From Phenylobacterium sp. NIBR 498073 (GTDB lineage: Bacteria > Pseudomonadota > Alphaproteobacteria > Caulobacterales > Caulobacteraceae), in the NCBI RefSeq assembly GCF_027286305.1, contig NZ_CP114599.1, positions 2,542,001 to 2,606,000 of the forward strand: a DNA stretch of 64,000 nucleotides, given 5' to 3'. Below are positions 24,697 to 32,781 of the stretch, piece by piece; positions within the stretch are counted from its first letter, which is position 1; each line of letters begins with the position of its first letter. The position numbers were made by a program, and so were the translations under genes. The notes under the pieces were generated by a model. The model worked only from the letters and a program-made list of their open reading frames with translations. It was not told where the DNA came from and searched no databases.

Positions 24697-26408
24697 GCGG
24701 CGTCTCCTTCCAGGGGACGCACGGTCACCACGTTAAACATGCCCGCATGCATATGGTACAGTAGGTGGCAGTGGAACGCCCAGTCGCCGCGCTCGTCGGC
24801 GGTGAAGTCGAACGCCACCTTGCCGCCCGGCAGCACGTTGACGGTGTGCTTGCGCGGGTGACGGCCCGGGTTGCCGGTCACCACCTCAAAGAAATGGCCA
24901 TGCAGGTGGATCGGGTGGGCCATCATCGAGTCGTTGACCAGCACCACGCGGACCCGTTCGTTGTAGCGGAACGGGATCGGGTCCTTAAGGTGGCTGTAAC
25001 TGACCCCGTCGAACGCCCACATGAAGCGTTCCATGTTGCCGGTCAGGTGGATTTCCAGCTCCCGCGAAGGCGGCCGGGGGTCTGGATTGGGATCGAGCGA
25101 GACCAGGTCCTTGAGCGTCAGCACCTTGTGGCCGACGTCCTCCAGCCCCTGCCCCGGATCACCGGTCCGGTCAGCCGGCATCGGCGAGATCATCTGCACG
25201 CCCGGGCCAAGCTTGACCTGCGGCGCGTTGCGCGGGTCGAGCATGGACATGCCGGAGTGGTCCATCTCCATGCCTTCCATGCCGGGCATGGCCGAGTGGT
25301 CCATCCCCATGTCGCGCATGTTGAGCAGCGGCCGCTTGCGCAGCGGCGGGACCGGCGCGGTCATCCCCAGGCGCGGCGCCAGCGTGGCGCGGCCCATGCC
25401 GGAACGGTCCGCGGCCTCGGCGACCAGCGTATAGGCCTGATCGGCCGTCGGCTGGACGACAATGTCGTAGGTTTCGGCCGGAGCGATCTGAAACTCTTCG
25501 ACGTCCACCGGAACGACGTTCTGACCGTCGGTCTGCACGACGCTGAGCTTCAGGCCCGGAATGCGGACATTGAAGATCGTCATCGCGCCGGCGTTGACGA
25601 ACCGCAGCCGCACTCGTTCACCAGGGGTGAACAGGCCCGTCCAATTGTCCTTCGGCCCATGGCCGTTGATCAGGAAGGTGTAGGTCGACCCGGTGACGTC
25701 CAGGACGTCCGTCGGGTCCATCAGCATCTTGGACCACTCCTTGCGGTCCTTGAACGACTGGTCCTGCCCCTGCAGAAGCCCGGCGACGGTCTGCTTCTGC
25801 ATGTTGAAGTAGCCGGCGTGCGCCTTCAGCTTCCGGAAGATCTCGTGCGGATGCATGAAGCTGTAGTCGGACAAGACGATCACGTGCTCGCGATCGTATT
25901 TCACCGGGTCCTCGCCGGCCGGATCGATGACGATCGGACCGTAGTGTCCCATCTGCTCCTGCAGGCCCGAGTGGCTGTGATACCAGTAGGTGCCCGCCTG
26001 ACGGACCTTGAACTCGTAGTTGAAGGTCTCGCCCGGCTTGATGCCGGGGAAGCTGACGCCCGGCACCCCATCCATCTCGAACGGCAGCAGCAGTCCGTGC
26101 CAGTGGATCGAGGTGTCCTCGTCGAGATTGTTGGTGACTGACAGGCGGACCTGCTGGCCTTCCTTCAGGCGGACCAGCGGCGCCGGCACAGTGCCGTTGA
26201 CGGTGATCGCATGCCCGGCGCGGCCGTCGACCTTGAACGGCGTGTGGCCGACGGTCAGGGCGATGTTCTCGCCCGACACGGTCGGCAGGGTGCTGGCGAT
26301 GCCAGGGGTGCCGCTCTGCGCCCAGGCCGGCAGCAGCGCGCTGAGGGCCGCCCCGCCGCCCAGGGCGGACGCTCCACGCAGGAGTTGACGTCGATCCAAG
26401 TCCTTCAT
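24693..26408 (-). CDS. copA: Multicopper oxidase, copper resistance protein A
   Basis: 571 aa periplasmic Cu(I) oxidase. A twin-arginine signal (LDRRQLLRG at 4-12) implies export of the folded, copper-loaded protein. Copper ligands are HWH (102-104) and HSH (144-146), and near the C-terminus HPIHLHGHF and HCHLLYHMHAGM, giving complete type 1, 2 and 3 sites. A Met/His-rich insert (MRDMGMDHSAMPGMEGMEM) is the usual Cu(I)-collecting segment of PcoA/CopA. It is separated by about 150 bases from the ECF sigma gene and carries its own candidate promoter. Do not confuse it with the CopA P-type ATPase. Confidence 0.95.
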   Translation of the reverse strand: MKDLDRRQLLRGASALGGGAALSALLPAWAQSGTPGIASTLPTVSGENIALTVGHTPFKVDGRAGHAITVNGTVPAPLVRLKEGQQVRLSVTNNLDEDTSIHWHGLLLPFEMDGVPGVSFPGIKPGETFNYEFKVRQAGTYWYHSHSGLQEQMGHYGPIVIDPAGEDPVKYDREHVIVLSDYSFMHPHEIFRKLKAHAGYFNMQKQTVAGLLQGQDQSFKDRKEWSKMLMDPTDVLDVTGSTYTFLINGHGPKDNWTGLFTPGERVRLRFVNAGAMTIFNVRIPGLKLSVVQTDGQNVVPVDVEEFQIAPAETYDIVVQPTADQAYTLVAEAADRSGMGRATLAPRLGMTAPVPPLRKRPLLNMRDMGMDHSAMPGMEGMEMDHSGMSMLDPRNAPQVKLGPGVQMISPMPADRTGDPGQGLEDVGHKVLTLKDLVSLDPNPDPRPPSRELEIHLTGNMERFMWAFDGVSYSHLKDPIPFRYNERVRVVLVNDSMMAHPIHLHGHFFEVVTGNPGRHPRKHTVNVLPGGKVAFDFTADERGDWAFHCHLLYHMHAGMFNVVTVRPLEGDAA

Positions 26409-26470
26409 GGGCGGCCCTTCGAAGCAAAGCCCGCCATGCGCAAGGGAGCGCCGACGGGTCGGGTACAGGT

Positions 26471-26504
26471 CGTTTCAGTCATGGCGGGAAAAGAACAGGT
26501 TCCC
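26471..26504 (-). promoter_or_regulatory. Candidate ECF-type promoter of copA
   Basis: On the minus strand GGGAACCT (26504-26497) is followed after 17 bases by ACTGAAACG. This resembles the GGAAC-type -35 of ECF sigma factors, with an acceptable spacing to a CTGA-like -10, about 70 bases before the copA ATG. The ECF sigma gene immediately upstream makes it an attractive target, but I saw no matching copy before the CnrY-like gene. Confidence 0.35.
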
Positions 26505-26562
26505 ATCGTGGGAGGGTCAAGCGAGCAGTCAAAACAGAATACGCGCGCCCGGCCGCTTCCCC

Positions 26563-27147
26563 TCAGGGTCGCCCGACCAAATCTTCGACCTCCAGCAATT
26601 CGGCCAGCCGCCGACGGGCACGATAGACCCGCGTCTCGATAGTCTTGGCCGAAACACCCAGCACCTCGCCGGCGGCCTGCTGGGAAAGCTCCTCAAACAC
26701 CGTGAGGATCAGAGGCTCCTTGAGCTTGGCCGGAAGGAGAGCGATCGCGCGGTCGAGCGCCCGCCGTTGTTCGGCGGCGATCAGGCCGCTGTCGGCGCGA
26801 GGCTGCGGGTCGGGCGCGGCGGCCACCGCCTCGCCGCCCGGATCGGCCCCGAAGAAGGCCCGCCGCACGGCTTCGCGCCGCCCGCGATCGCGGCACTTGT
26901 TGAGGGCGATGGCCCGTATCCAGCTCGCGAACGAGCGGCCGGCGTCGTAGCGCCCGAGATTGCGCCAGGCGGCGACGAAACTCTCCTGAACGATCTCGTA
27001 GGCGGAGTCGGCGTCGCCGACGTACCGGCGGACGAAGCGATAGAGCCACTCCTTGTGGCGTCGCATGAGCTGGGTGAAGGCGTGATCCTCCCCCCCGAGC
27101 GCCCGACGGGCCAGCTCGGCGTCGGACTCCTCGTCGGAACCCGTCAC
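26563..27147 (-). CDS. ECF RNA polymerase sigma factor (CnrH-like position)
   Basis: 194 aa. Sigma region 2 spans about 25-95 (YEIVQESFVAAWRNLGRYDAGRSFASWIRAIALNKCRD), region 4 about 125-185 (LPAKLKEPLILTVFEELSQQAAGEVLGVSAKTIETRVYRARRRL). There is no membrane segment. It starts at a GTG that overlaps the stop of the CnrX-like sensor gene (GTGA), so it is translationally coupled to its regulators. It lies upstream of copA on the same strand. It is probably released from the CnrY-like anti-sigma when the sensor binds metal. Which metal is open. Confidence 0.92.
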   Translation of the reverse strand: MTGSDEESDAELARRALGGEDHAFTQLMRRHKEWLYRFVRRYVGDADSAYEIVQESFVAAWRNLGRYDAGRSFASWIRAIALNKCRDRGRREAVRRAFFGADPGGEAVAAAPDPQPRADSGLIAAEQRRALDRAIALLPAKLKEPLILTVFEELSQQAAGEVLGVSAKTIETRVYRARRRLAELLEVEDLVGRP

Positions 27148-27581
27148 TTCGCGTCTTCGGTCAGGGCCTCCGACACGCGTCTGTCGAAGATCGCGGCCTG
27201 TTCGGGGGTCAGGATCGCCCGCATCTGCAGGATATGAACGACCGTCTCCTTCTGAAGCTCGCCCATCACATCATGGAAGTGCTCGATCGCGATCCGCACT
27301 TCGGGTGAGTACTCGTGCTTGGCGTTGATCGCTCCGGCCAGCTCGGCGTTCGCCATCCGCAATTCGGCTTCGCGGGCGCTGCGGGTGATGGAGAATTCCC
27401 GCTCGATCGCCTGGAGCTGGCGGCCCTGCTCGGCGCTCAGGCTAAGCTTGTCGTGCATGAACTCATGCAGCGAGGGCTCCTTCGTGGCCTTGAGCACGTA
27501 GGTGGCCCCGCCCCAGGCCCCGAGCCCCGCGGCCAGCGCGGCAAGCAGTACGGTCAGGATCGCGCTTCGCAGTCCGCTCAC
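27144..27581 (-). CDS. CnrX-like periplasmic metal sensor
   Basis: 145 aa. There is one N-terminal helix (about 7-28), then a helical hairpin periplasmic domain. The Ni/Co ligands of Cupriavidus CnrX (His42, His46, Glu63, His119, Met123) align at a constant offset of three with His39, His43 (LHEFMH), Glu60, His116 and Met120 (VVHILQM) here, and YSPEV and LTPEQ flank them as in CnrX. It should therefore be a membrane-anchored metal sensor that captures the anti-sigma factor's periplasmic part. It overlaps its neighbours by four bases on both sides. Confidence 0.85.
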   Translation of the reverse strand: MSGLRSAILTVLLAALAAGLGAWGGATYVLKATKEPSLHEFMHDKLSLSAEQGRQLQAIEREFSITRSAREAELRMANAELAGAINAKHEYSPEVRIAIEHFHDVMGELQKETVVHILQMRAILTPEQAAIFDRRVSEALTEDAK

Positions 27582-27871
27582 CGGCGCGCTTCCAGCAGGG
27601 TCGAGGGCGCAAGCCGGCTATCCAGGGCGAAGACCGACGTCTCCTTCGGCGCGGCGACCGCGGCCACCGCCGAGGCGCTGCCGACCGCGGCGCCGACGAC
27701 CAGCGCCATGACCAGCGTCGCCATGCGAACAGGCGCAAACCCGAACGCCGCGGCCCGCTCGATCCGCGCGCCGCCGATCCGCCGCCAAACGACGGGTTCG
27801 AGCTGGCTCAGATCACGGTCCAGGCCCTGGGATCGCAGGCCCTCGACCAGTTCATCCAGCGATTGGTTCAT
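27578..27871 (-). CDS. CnrY-like membrane anti-sigma factor
   Basis: 97 aa (CnrY is about 95). An N-terminal amphipathic cytoplasmic part (MNQSLDELVEGLRSQGLDRDLSQLEPVVWRRI) would clamp the sigma factor. A single helix at about 50-72 (ATLVMALVVGAAVGSASAVA) is followed by a short periplasmic tail (KETSVFALDSRLAPSTLLEARR). The ATG at 27871 is used. The much longer open frame upstream is a shadow of the divergent hydrolase gene. The gene order Y-X-H and the successive GTGA overlaps are exactly those of cnrYXH. Sequence similarity of such short anti-sigma factors is weak, so position is part of the evidence. Confidence 0.75.
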   Translation of the reverse strand: MNQSLDELVEGLRSQGLDRDLSQLEPVVWRRIGGARIERAAAFGFAPVRMATLVMALVVGAAVGSASAVAAVAAPKETSVFALDSRLAPSTLLEARR

Positions 27872-28048
27872 CGACGACTCCGAATACGTCACTCCATCTA
27901 TACGCGACGACCACGCAAATCCCTCAGCTTTTGGCAGATGCATCGCAGCCTCGGGCGCGCAACGGTTGCATCCACTCCGGCGCCACCCGACATCCACGGA
28001 GCGTCCACAGTCCGGCGGCACGAGGAAGCGCCCTACCGAGGACCGCCC

Positions 28049-29146
28049 ATGCCTGTCGTCGACGCCGCCGAACCGCCCCTGAGCGACCTGACGCCAAAGG
28101 CCGCGCCGTTGTTGCAAGCCCGACTGTCGAAATCCCGCGTTCCCGGCCTGGCCGCCGCCATCGTGAACCGCAACGGCGTGGTCTGGTCGGGCGCCGGAGG
28201 GATCCGGCGACGCTCTCAAGGCGGCGCCGTAAGCCACTCTGATTGCTGGCATATCGGCTCTAACACAAAGGCCATGACCGCAGCGCTGTTCGCCCGTCTC
28301 GTGCAGGCCGAGCTCACCCGCTGGGACGTCCCGCTGACGAACCTTTTCCCGGACCTGCGGCTCGACGGCGCCTGGGGCTCCGTCACCATCGCTGATCTTT
28401 TGCGGCATCGATCCGGCCTGCGCGACCGCGGTCTCGTCGACGCCGCTTGGATTGCGAGCGCACGCGCGGCCCCCGCCCTGGCCGCCGACCAGCGCAGCGA
28501 ACTGGCGGCGCGGGCGCTAGGCGCCCCGCCCCGCCGCCGCGATCGAAGGTTCGCCTACGCCAACGCCAACTACGTGATCGCTGGCGCGGCGATCGAACGG
28601 ATCACCGGACAGGCCTGGGAAGATGCGATGCGGACCTGGCTGTTCGAGCCGCTCGGCATGGCCTCGGCCGGGTTCGGAGCGCCGCGCGGCGACCAGCCCT
28701 GGGGCCACCGCAGCCGCCTCGCCGGGCTTAGCGTCGGCGAGGCCATCGATCCGCAGCGACCGGAGGCCGACAATCCCGCGGTCCTCGGCCCGGCCGGCGC
28801 CGCGCATATGTCGCTGACCGACCATGCCCGGTTCGCGCGGCTGTTCCTCACTGACGGGGCCGGCTTCCTCACCCGCGCCAGCATCAGCGCCCTGACGACG
28901 CCGGCGGCGGGCGAGGCGAACGACTACGCCTTCGGTTGGGGAGTGATCGCCGAACGGCCCTGGGCCCGCGGGCCGGTCCTGCTGCACGAAGGCTCGAACA
29001 CGCTTTGGCACTCGGTCGTCATCGTCGGAACGCAACGCGGGCTGGCGGTCCTGACCGCCGCCAACGCCACCGGACCTGGAGGACGCGCCGCCCAGGGACT
29101 GGCGCTGGACCTTCTCAAGCTATACGCAGGCGCCGACCGGCTCTAG
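28049..29146 (+). CDS. Serine hydrolase of the beta-lactamase/penicillin-binding (class C) family
   Basis: 365 aa. The catalytic S-x-x-K is visible as IGSNTKAMT and the second motif as Y-A-N (RFAYANANY), with DLLRHRSGL between. The third motif near the end is HEGSNTLW (H-x-G type), as in esterase-like members. No signal peptide is seen, so it is probably a cytoplasmic esterase/peptidase rather than a beta-lactamase. The ATG at 28049 follows GAGGA. The upstream part of the open frame overlaps the divergent cnrY-like gene and is not coding. Confidence 0.85.
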   Translation: MPVVDAAEPPLSDLTPKAAPLLQARLSKSRVPGLAAAIVNRNGVVWSGAGGIRRRSQGGAVSHSDCWHIGSNTKAMTAALFARLVQAELTRWDVPLTNLFPDLRLDGAWGSVTIADLLRHRSGLRDRGLVDAAWIASARAAPALAADQRSELAARALGAPPRRRDRRFAYANANYVIAGAAIERITGQAWEDAMRTWLFEPLGMASAGFGAPRGDQPWGHRSRLAGLSVGEAIDPQRPEADNPAVLGPAGAAHMSLTDHARFARLFLTDGAGFLTRASISALTTPAAGEANDYAFGWGVIAERPWARGPVLLHEGSNTLWHSVVIVGTQRGLAVLTAANATGPGGRAAQGLALDLLKLYAGADRL

Positions 29147-29218
29147 GCGTCCCGCGCGTGCGCATGGGCTGGCCCAGTTCTGCGCGAAATCTCCACAATC
29201 GCCCGGCTCGTGGCCCAC

Positions 29219-29911
29219 ATGGACAACGCCCTCATCCTGATCGTCGAAGACGAGCCCGAAATCGCCGAGATTCTCGAGGCCTATCTTGGCCGCGACGGCT
29301 TTCGAACGGTCCGGGCGGGCGACGGCGTGACGGCCTTGCAGCACCACCGGATGCTGCGGCCCGACCTCGTCGTGCTCGACGTCAAGCTGCCCAAGGCCGA
29401 CGGCTTCGAGGTCCTGGCCGAGATCCGTCGGCGCGGCGACACGCCGGTGATCATGGCCACCGCGCTGGCCGAGGACCTCGACAAGCTCTCGGCGCTGCGC
29501 ATCGGCGCCGACGACTATGTGGTCAAGCCCTTCAACCCGCTCGAACTGGTGGCCCGCGCCCGCGCGGTCCTGCGCCGGACTCAGGCCCGGGGCATGAGTC
29601 ATCTGTTGCGCCTCGGCCCGCTGGAGATCGATCCGCAGGCCTATTCGGTCGCAGTCATCGGTGACGCCGAGACCAAGGCGCTGGACCTGACGCTTACCGA
29701 GTTCCGGCTGCTGGAACACATGGCGCGCACGCCGCGCAAGGTGTTCAGCCGCGCCGAGTTGCTCGACGCTTGTCTCCCGGACGGCGACGCCCTGGAGCGG
29801 ACTGTCGACAGTCACGTGTCCAATCTGCGTCGGAAGCTGGAGGCGGCTGGGGCCACCGACCTGCTGGAAGGCGTGCGCGGCGTCGGCTATCGGCTGGCCT
29901 ACCTGGCATGA
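29219..29911 (+). CDS. OmpR-family response regulator (BaeR-like)
   Basis: About 230 aa. Receiver domain with the acidic pair ED (VEDEPE), phospho-acceptor Asp in LVVLDVKLP, Thr in ATALAED and Lys in YVVKPFNP. Winged-helix domain from about 125 (LDLTLTEFRLLEHMARTPRKVFSRAELLDACLP...RTVDSHVSNLRRKLE...GVRGVGYRL). A GTG nine bases earlier (29210) is an alternative start. It shares ATGA with the kinase gene. The outer-membrane barrel gene that follows the kinase is a natural target. Confidence 0.93.
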   Translation: MDNALILIVEDEPEIAEILEAYLGRDGFRTVRAGDGVTALQHHRMLRPDLVVLDVKLPKADGFEVLAEIRRRGDTPVIMATALAEDLDKLSALRIGADDYVVKPFNPLELVARARAVLRRTQARGMSHLLRLGPLEIDPQAYSVAVIGDAETKALDLTLTEFRLLEHMARTPRKVFSRAELLDACLPDGDALERTVDSHVSNLRRKLEAAGATDLLEGVRGVGYRLAYLA

Positions 29912-31083
29912 CCCGCCTGCGCCGCCTGCCCCGTCGGCCCTGGAAGCTGAGCGCCCAGCTGGTCGCGGCGATGACCGCGGTCGTCTCCCTGTCGGTGATC
30001 ATCATGATCGGCGGCATGGCGCTGTACTATCTGATCCTCGACAAGATCCTGCGGCTGCAGATGCCGCCCCAGGCGCTGGCGGCCTACAACGCGATCGAGG
30101 CCAACCGCCCGCCGCAGCCGACGGACTTCCAGGTCCTGCTCGACGTCCACAAGGGGCTGGAGACGCGGCTCAGCCTGATGGAGTTGGCGGCCCTGGCCAT
30201 TTGCGGAGCGGTGGCCCTGACCGCAGGCGTGGCCGCCGCGCTCTGGTTCGCGCGGCGGATCAGTGAGCCGCTGCACCGGGTGGCGGCGACCGCCCGCCGC
30301 GTCGCCGGCGGCGATCTTGGCGCCCGCGTCGTGCAACCCGAGTTCGGCGGCGGCGCTGGCGAAACCCACCAGCTCATCGCCGACTTCAATCTGATGGCCG
30401 ACGAGATGCAGCGCGCCGAACGCGACATGCGCGAGAGCGTGGCGGCTATCGCCCACGAGCTGCGCACCCCGCTGACGGTGCTGCGCGGACGACTGCAAGG
30501 CATGTCCGACGGCGTCTTCGTGCCCGACAGCAAAGGGCTGGCGGGACTGATCCTGCAGGTCGACTCGCTGACCCAGATCGTCGAGGACCTGCGCACCCTG
30601 AGCCTGGCCATGGCCGGCCGGCTCCTGCTGCAGCCGGCCAATCTAGACCTGGCCCAGGAGATCGAGGCGGCGGTCGACGCCCTGGCCCCGGACTTCACCG
30701 CGGCGGGACTGACGATCGAACGCGACCTGCGCCCGGCCCCGGTCCGGGCCGACCCGGCGCGGCTCCGCCAGGTGCTGCTGGTCATGCTGGAGAACGCCCG
30801 GCGCTACGCTCTGAACGGCGGCGTGGCGCGGGTCGAGACCCGGCGTGGCGAAGGCATGATCTATCTACGGGTGCTGGATCGCGGCCCCGGCCTGCGCGTG
30901 GGCGACGAGGAGCGCGTCTTCGAACGCTTCTGGCGGGCCGACGAATCCCGCTCGCGCGACGCCGGCGGCACCGGCCTCGGCCTGGCGGTGGTCAAGGCCA
31001 TCGCCGAGGCGCACGGCGGATCGGCGATCGCCTTCGCGCGCCCCGGCGGCGGCGCCTGTTTCGAGATCCGCCTTCCGGCCTGA
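29908..31083 (+). CDS. Sensor histidine kinase (BaeS-like)
   Basis: 391 aa. There are two membrane helices (about 15-45 and 95-120) around a short periplasmic loop, then a HAMP domain (ISEPLHRVAATARRVAGGDLGARV), an H-box AAIAHELRTPLTVLRGRL, and ATPase N, G1 and G2 boxes (MLENARRYAL, VLDRGPGLRVGDEERVFERF, GTGLGLAVVKAIAEAHGG). The small periplasmic loop suggests sensing of envelope stress in or near the membrane. The ATG at 29908 overlaps the regulator's stop. The longer frame upstream is antisense-like. Confidence 0.93.
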   Translation: MTRLRRLPRRPWKLSAQLVAAMTAVVSLSVIIMIGGMALYYLILDKILRLQMPPQALAAYNAIEANRPPQPTDFQVLLDVHKGLETRLSLMELAALAICGAVALTAGVAAALWFARRISEPLHRVAATARRVAGGDLGARVVQPEFGGGAGETHQLIADFNLMADEMQRAERDMRESVAAIAHELRTPLTVLRGRLQGMSDGVFVPDSKGLAGLILQVDSLTQIVEDLRTLSLAMAGRLLLQPANLDLAQEIEAAVDALAPDFTAAGLTIERDLRPAPVRADPARLRQVLLVMLENARRYALNGGVARVETRRGEGMIYLRVLDRGPGLRVGDEERVFERFWRADESRSRDAGGTGLGLAVVKAIAEAHGGSAIAFARPGGGACFEIRLPA

Positions 31084-31194
31084 GCTCGATCACTCCGTCG
31101 CTGCTGGGCGCGACCTGCGTCCAAGCTCCACATTGCCGGCTCAAATCACTCTGGCGCGGTCGAGACGCGGCCGCGATACCGAGGAGAGTTGAGT

Positions 31195-31788
31195 ATGAAA
31201 TTCTGGATCAGCCCGCTGGCCGCGACCCTGGCGCTGGGCGCCACCGCCGCCAGCGCCGAACCGTTCCAGGGCTTCCACGTCGGCGCCGGCATCGGCGGAT
31301 CGAAGATCCAGTCCGAGGACGCCATTCCGGGGTTCGCCCGCAAGGCCGACAACGACGCGAGCGGCCTGGCCTATCGCGCCTTCGCCGGCTACGACCTGCG
31401 GGTGTCCGAACGGGTGGTGATCGGCGCCGAAGCCGGCATCAGCGGCGGCGACAAGAAGATCGAAAGCCGGGTCGACGCCGCGCGGGTCAAGGTCGATCCG
31501 GGCCTCGGCTATGACCTCACCGCGCGCCTGGGCTTCCTGGCGACCGACAATCTGATGCTCTACGGCCGCGCAGGCTGGGCGCGTCAGAACTTCGAGCGCG
31601 AGATCCGCTTCACCAACAACGCGGCGGTGATCCGCAGCGACAAGGACGTCGACGGCAAGCTGTTCGGCCTCGGCGCCGAGTACGCGGTCTCCGACAACAT
31701 CGCCGTTCGGGCCGAGTACGACCGCACCGACTTCGACGGCGACCGCAAGCGCGACCGCCTGCTGGTCAGCGCCGCCTACCGCTTCTAA
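31195..31788 (+). CDS. Outer-membrane beta-barrel protein (OmpA/Omp25-like porin domain)
   Basis: 197 aa with a signal peptide ending in ATAASA and an eight-stranded barrel pattern: FHVGAGIGGSKI, LAYRAFAGYDLRVSERVVIGAEAGISGG, DLTARLGFLATDNLMLYGRAGWARQNF, GLGAEYAVSDNIAVRAEYDRTDF, and a terminal VSAAYRF. The final Phe fits the BAM recognition signal. GGAGAG precedes the ATG. It lies 110 bases after the BaeS-like kinase and may be its regulon member. Confidence 0.88.
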   Translation: MKFWISPLAATLALGATAASAEPFQGFHVGAGIGGSKIQSEDAIPGFARKADNDASGLAYRAFAGYDLRVSERVVIGAEAGISGGDKKIESRVDAARVKVDPGLGYDLTARLGFLATDNLMLYGRAGWARQNFEREIRFTNNAAVIRSDKDVDGKLFGLGAEYAVSDNIAVRAEYDRTDFDGDRKRDRLLVSAAYRF

Positions 31789-31793
31789 GCCAA

Positions 31794-31829
31794 TGCGGCC
31801 GCGCGCGCTCCCCATGGCGCGCGGCCGCA
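31794..31829 (+). terminator. First of two tandem GC hairpins
   Basis: Perfect 13-bp arms, tgcggccgcgcgc (31794-31806) and gcgcgcggccgca (31817-31829), with a ten-base loop begin five bases after the stop codon of the barrel gene. No T-run follows. Confidence 0.65.
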
Positions 31830-31859
31830 GGGGCGGCCCCCTGCCCCCGGGGCCGCCCC
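31830..31859 (+). terminator. Second tandem GC hairpin
   Basis: 11-bp arms ggggcggcccc (31830-31840) and ggggccgcccc (31849-31859) abut the first hairpin with no gap. The pair may serve as a double stop or as a 3'-end RNA stabiliser for the outer-membrane protein mRNA. Confidence 0.5.
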
Positions 31860-31933
31860 GCCCTGCCGCCGCCCCCTGGACGGGATCAACCGCAATGTGA
31901 CACGACTTCGAGCGTGTCCCTGCAGGAGCCGTC

Positions 31934-32678
31934 ATGTCCCGGCGAACCACCATCGCAACGCTCGCCCTCGCCCTGCTCGCCGGTCCCGCCCTCGCCGAGC
32001 CGACTGCGATCACGATCCGGCCGATCAGCCACGACGGCAAGTTCATCGGCGACAGCATGGGCGGCGTCCGGGTTCGGCTGACCGAGGCGGCCTCCGGGCG
32101 TGAACTGGCCGCCGGGACGACCAGCGGGACCACCGGCGACACGCGCAAGCTCGTCGTGGAGCCGCGCCAGCGGCAGACGCCGATCCACACCCCGGACGCC
32201 TCCGCCTTTCGCGCTGTCGTCGACATCGAGCGCCCCACCCTCGTCCGCGTCGAGGCGACCGGACCGCTCGGCAAGCCCCGACGCCCAGATCACGGTCAGC
32301 GCCATGCGATGGCTGCTGCCGGGCCAGCCGCTCGACGGCGACGGCTGGACGCTCGAATTTCCCGGCCTGGCGATCGAACCCAATTGGACCCTGCAAGCGA
32401 GCGGACTGGATCTCTCCGCCAAGGTGACGCTCATGTGCGGTTGCCCGATCGAGCCCGGCGGCCATTGGGACGCGGCGCAGTACCGCGTGCAGGCCGCGCT
32501 CTATGACCGCGACACCCTCTTGCAGGCCACCGACCTGGCCTATGCCGGGAAGACCTCGACCTTCGCCGGCCAGCTGCGCCGCCCGCCGCCAGGCGCCTAT
32601 CGGCTGCTGCTGACGGCTCACAACGCGACGACGGGCAATGTCGGCGTGTCCGAGCGTACGGTCGCCATCGCGCCTTAA
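31934..32678 (+). pseudogene. Secreted hypothetical protein broken by a one-base frameshift
   Basis: The first frame gives a signal peptide (MSRRTTIATLALALLAGPALA) and good protein up to ATGPLGKP, then turns to Arg/Pro-rich nonsense. The +1 frame continues with DAQITVSAMRW and LMCGCPIEPGGHWDA to SERTVAIAP and the stop at 32678. Removing one C from the run CCCC at 32276-32279 joins both halves into a 247-aa protein. So either the gene is inactivated, or the read has an indel, or the tract is phase-variable. The intact product would be periplasmic. The CGC pair and the family are not recognised. Confidence 0.7.
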
Positions 32679-32741
32679 CCGCGTACGGTAACAATCTCGC
32701 AACGCTCGCGTGAGTAGATCTCAGGCGGGGCAAAACGCCCT

Positions 32742-32759
32742 GCGGACACGTTTGTCCGC
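32742..32759 (+). promoter_or_regulatory. Palindrome in the flagellin leader
   Basis: Seven-base arms gcggaca and tgtccgc around cgtt form a hairpin in the presumed 5' untranslated region, ending 22 bases before the flagellin ATG. It could be an operator or an RNA element. FlbT-type post-transcriptional control acts on flagellin leaders in Caulobacter, but that link is only an analogy here. Confidence 0.35.
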
Positions 32760-32781
32760 CTCCTGGAACCGAGGCTTCGTC

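Noticed and set aside
27898..27926. ECF promoter before the CnrY-like gene (GAGGGA-N16-CGTATA on the minus strand)
   Set aside because: The spacing is acceptable, but the elements do not match the copA candidate or the usual GGAAC core, so it is not listed as a feature.
28049..29146. Antibiotic-resistance beta-lactamase
   Set aside because: The SxxK/YxN motifs exist, but there is no signal peptide and the third motif is esterase-like, so a cytoplasmic hydrolase is more likely.
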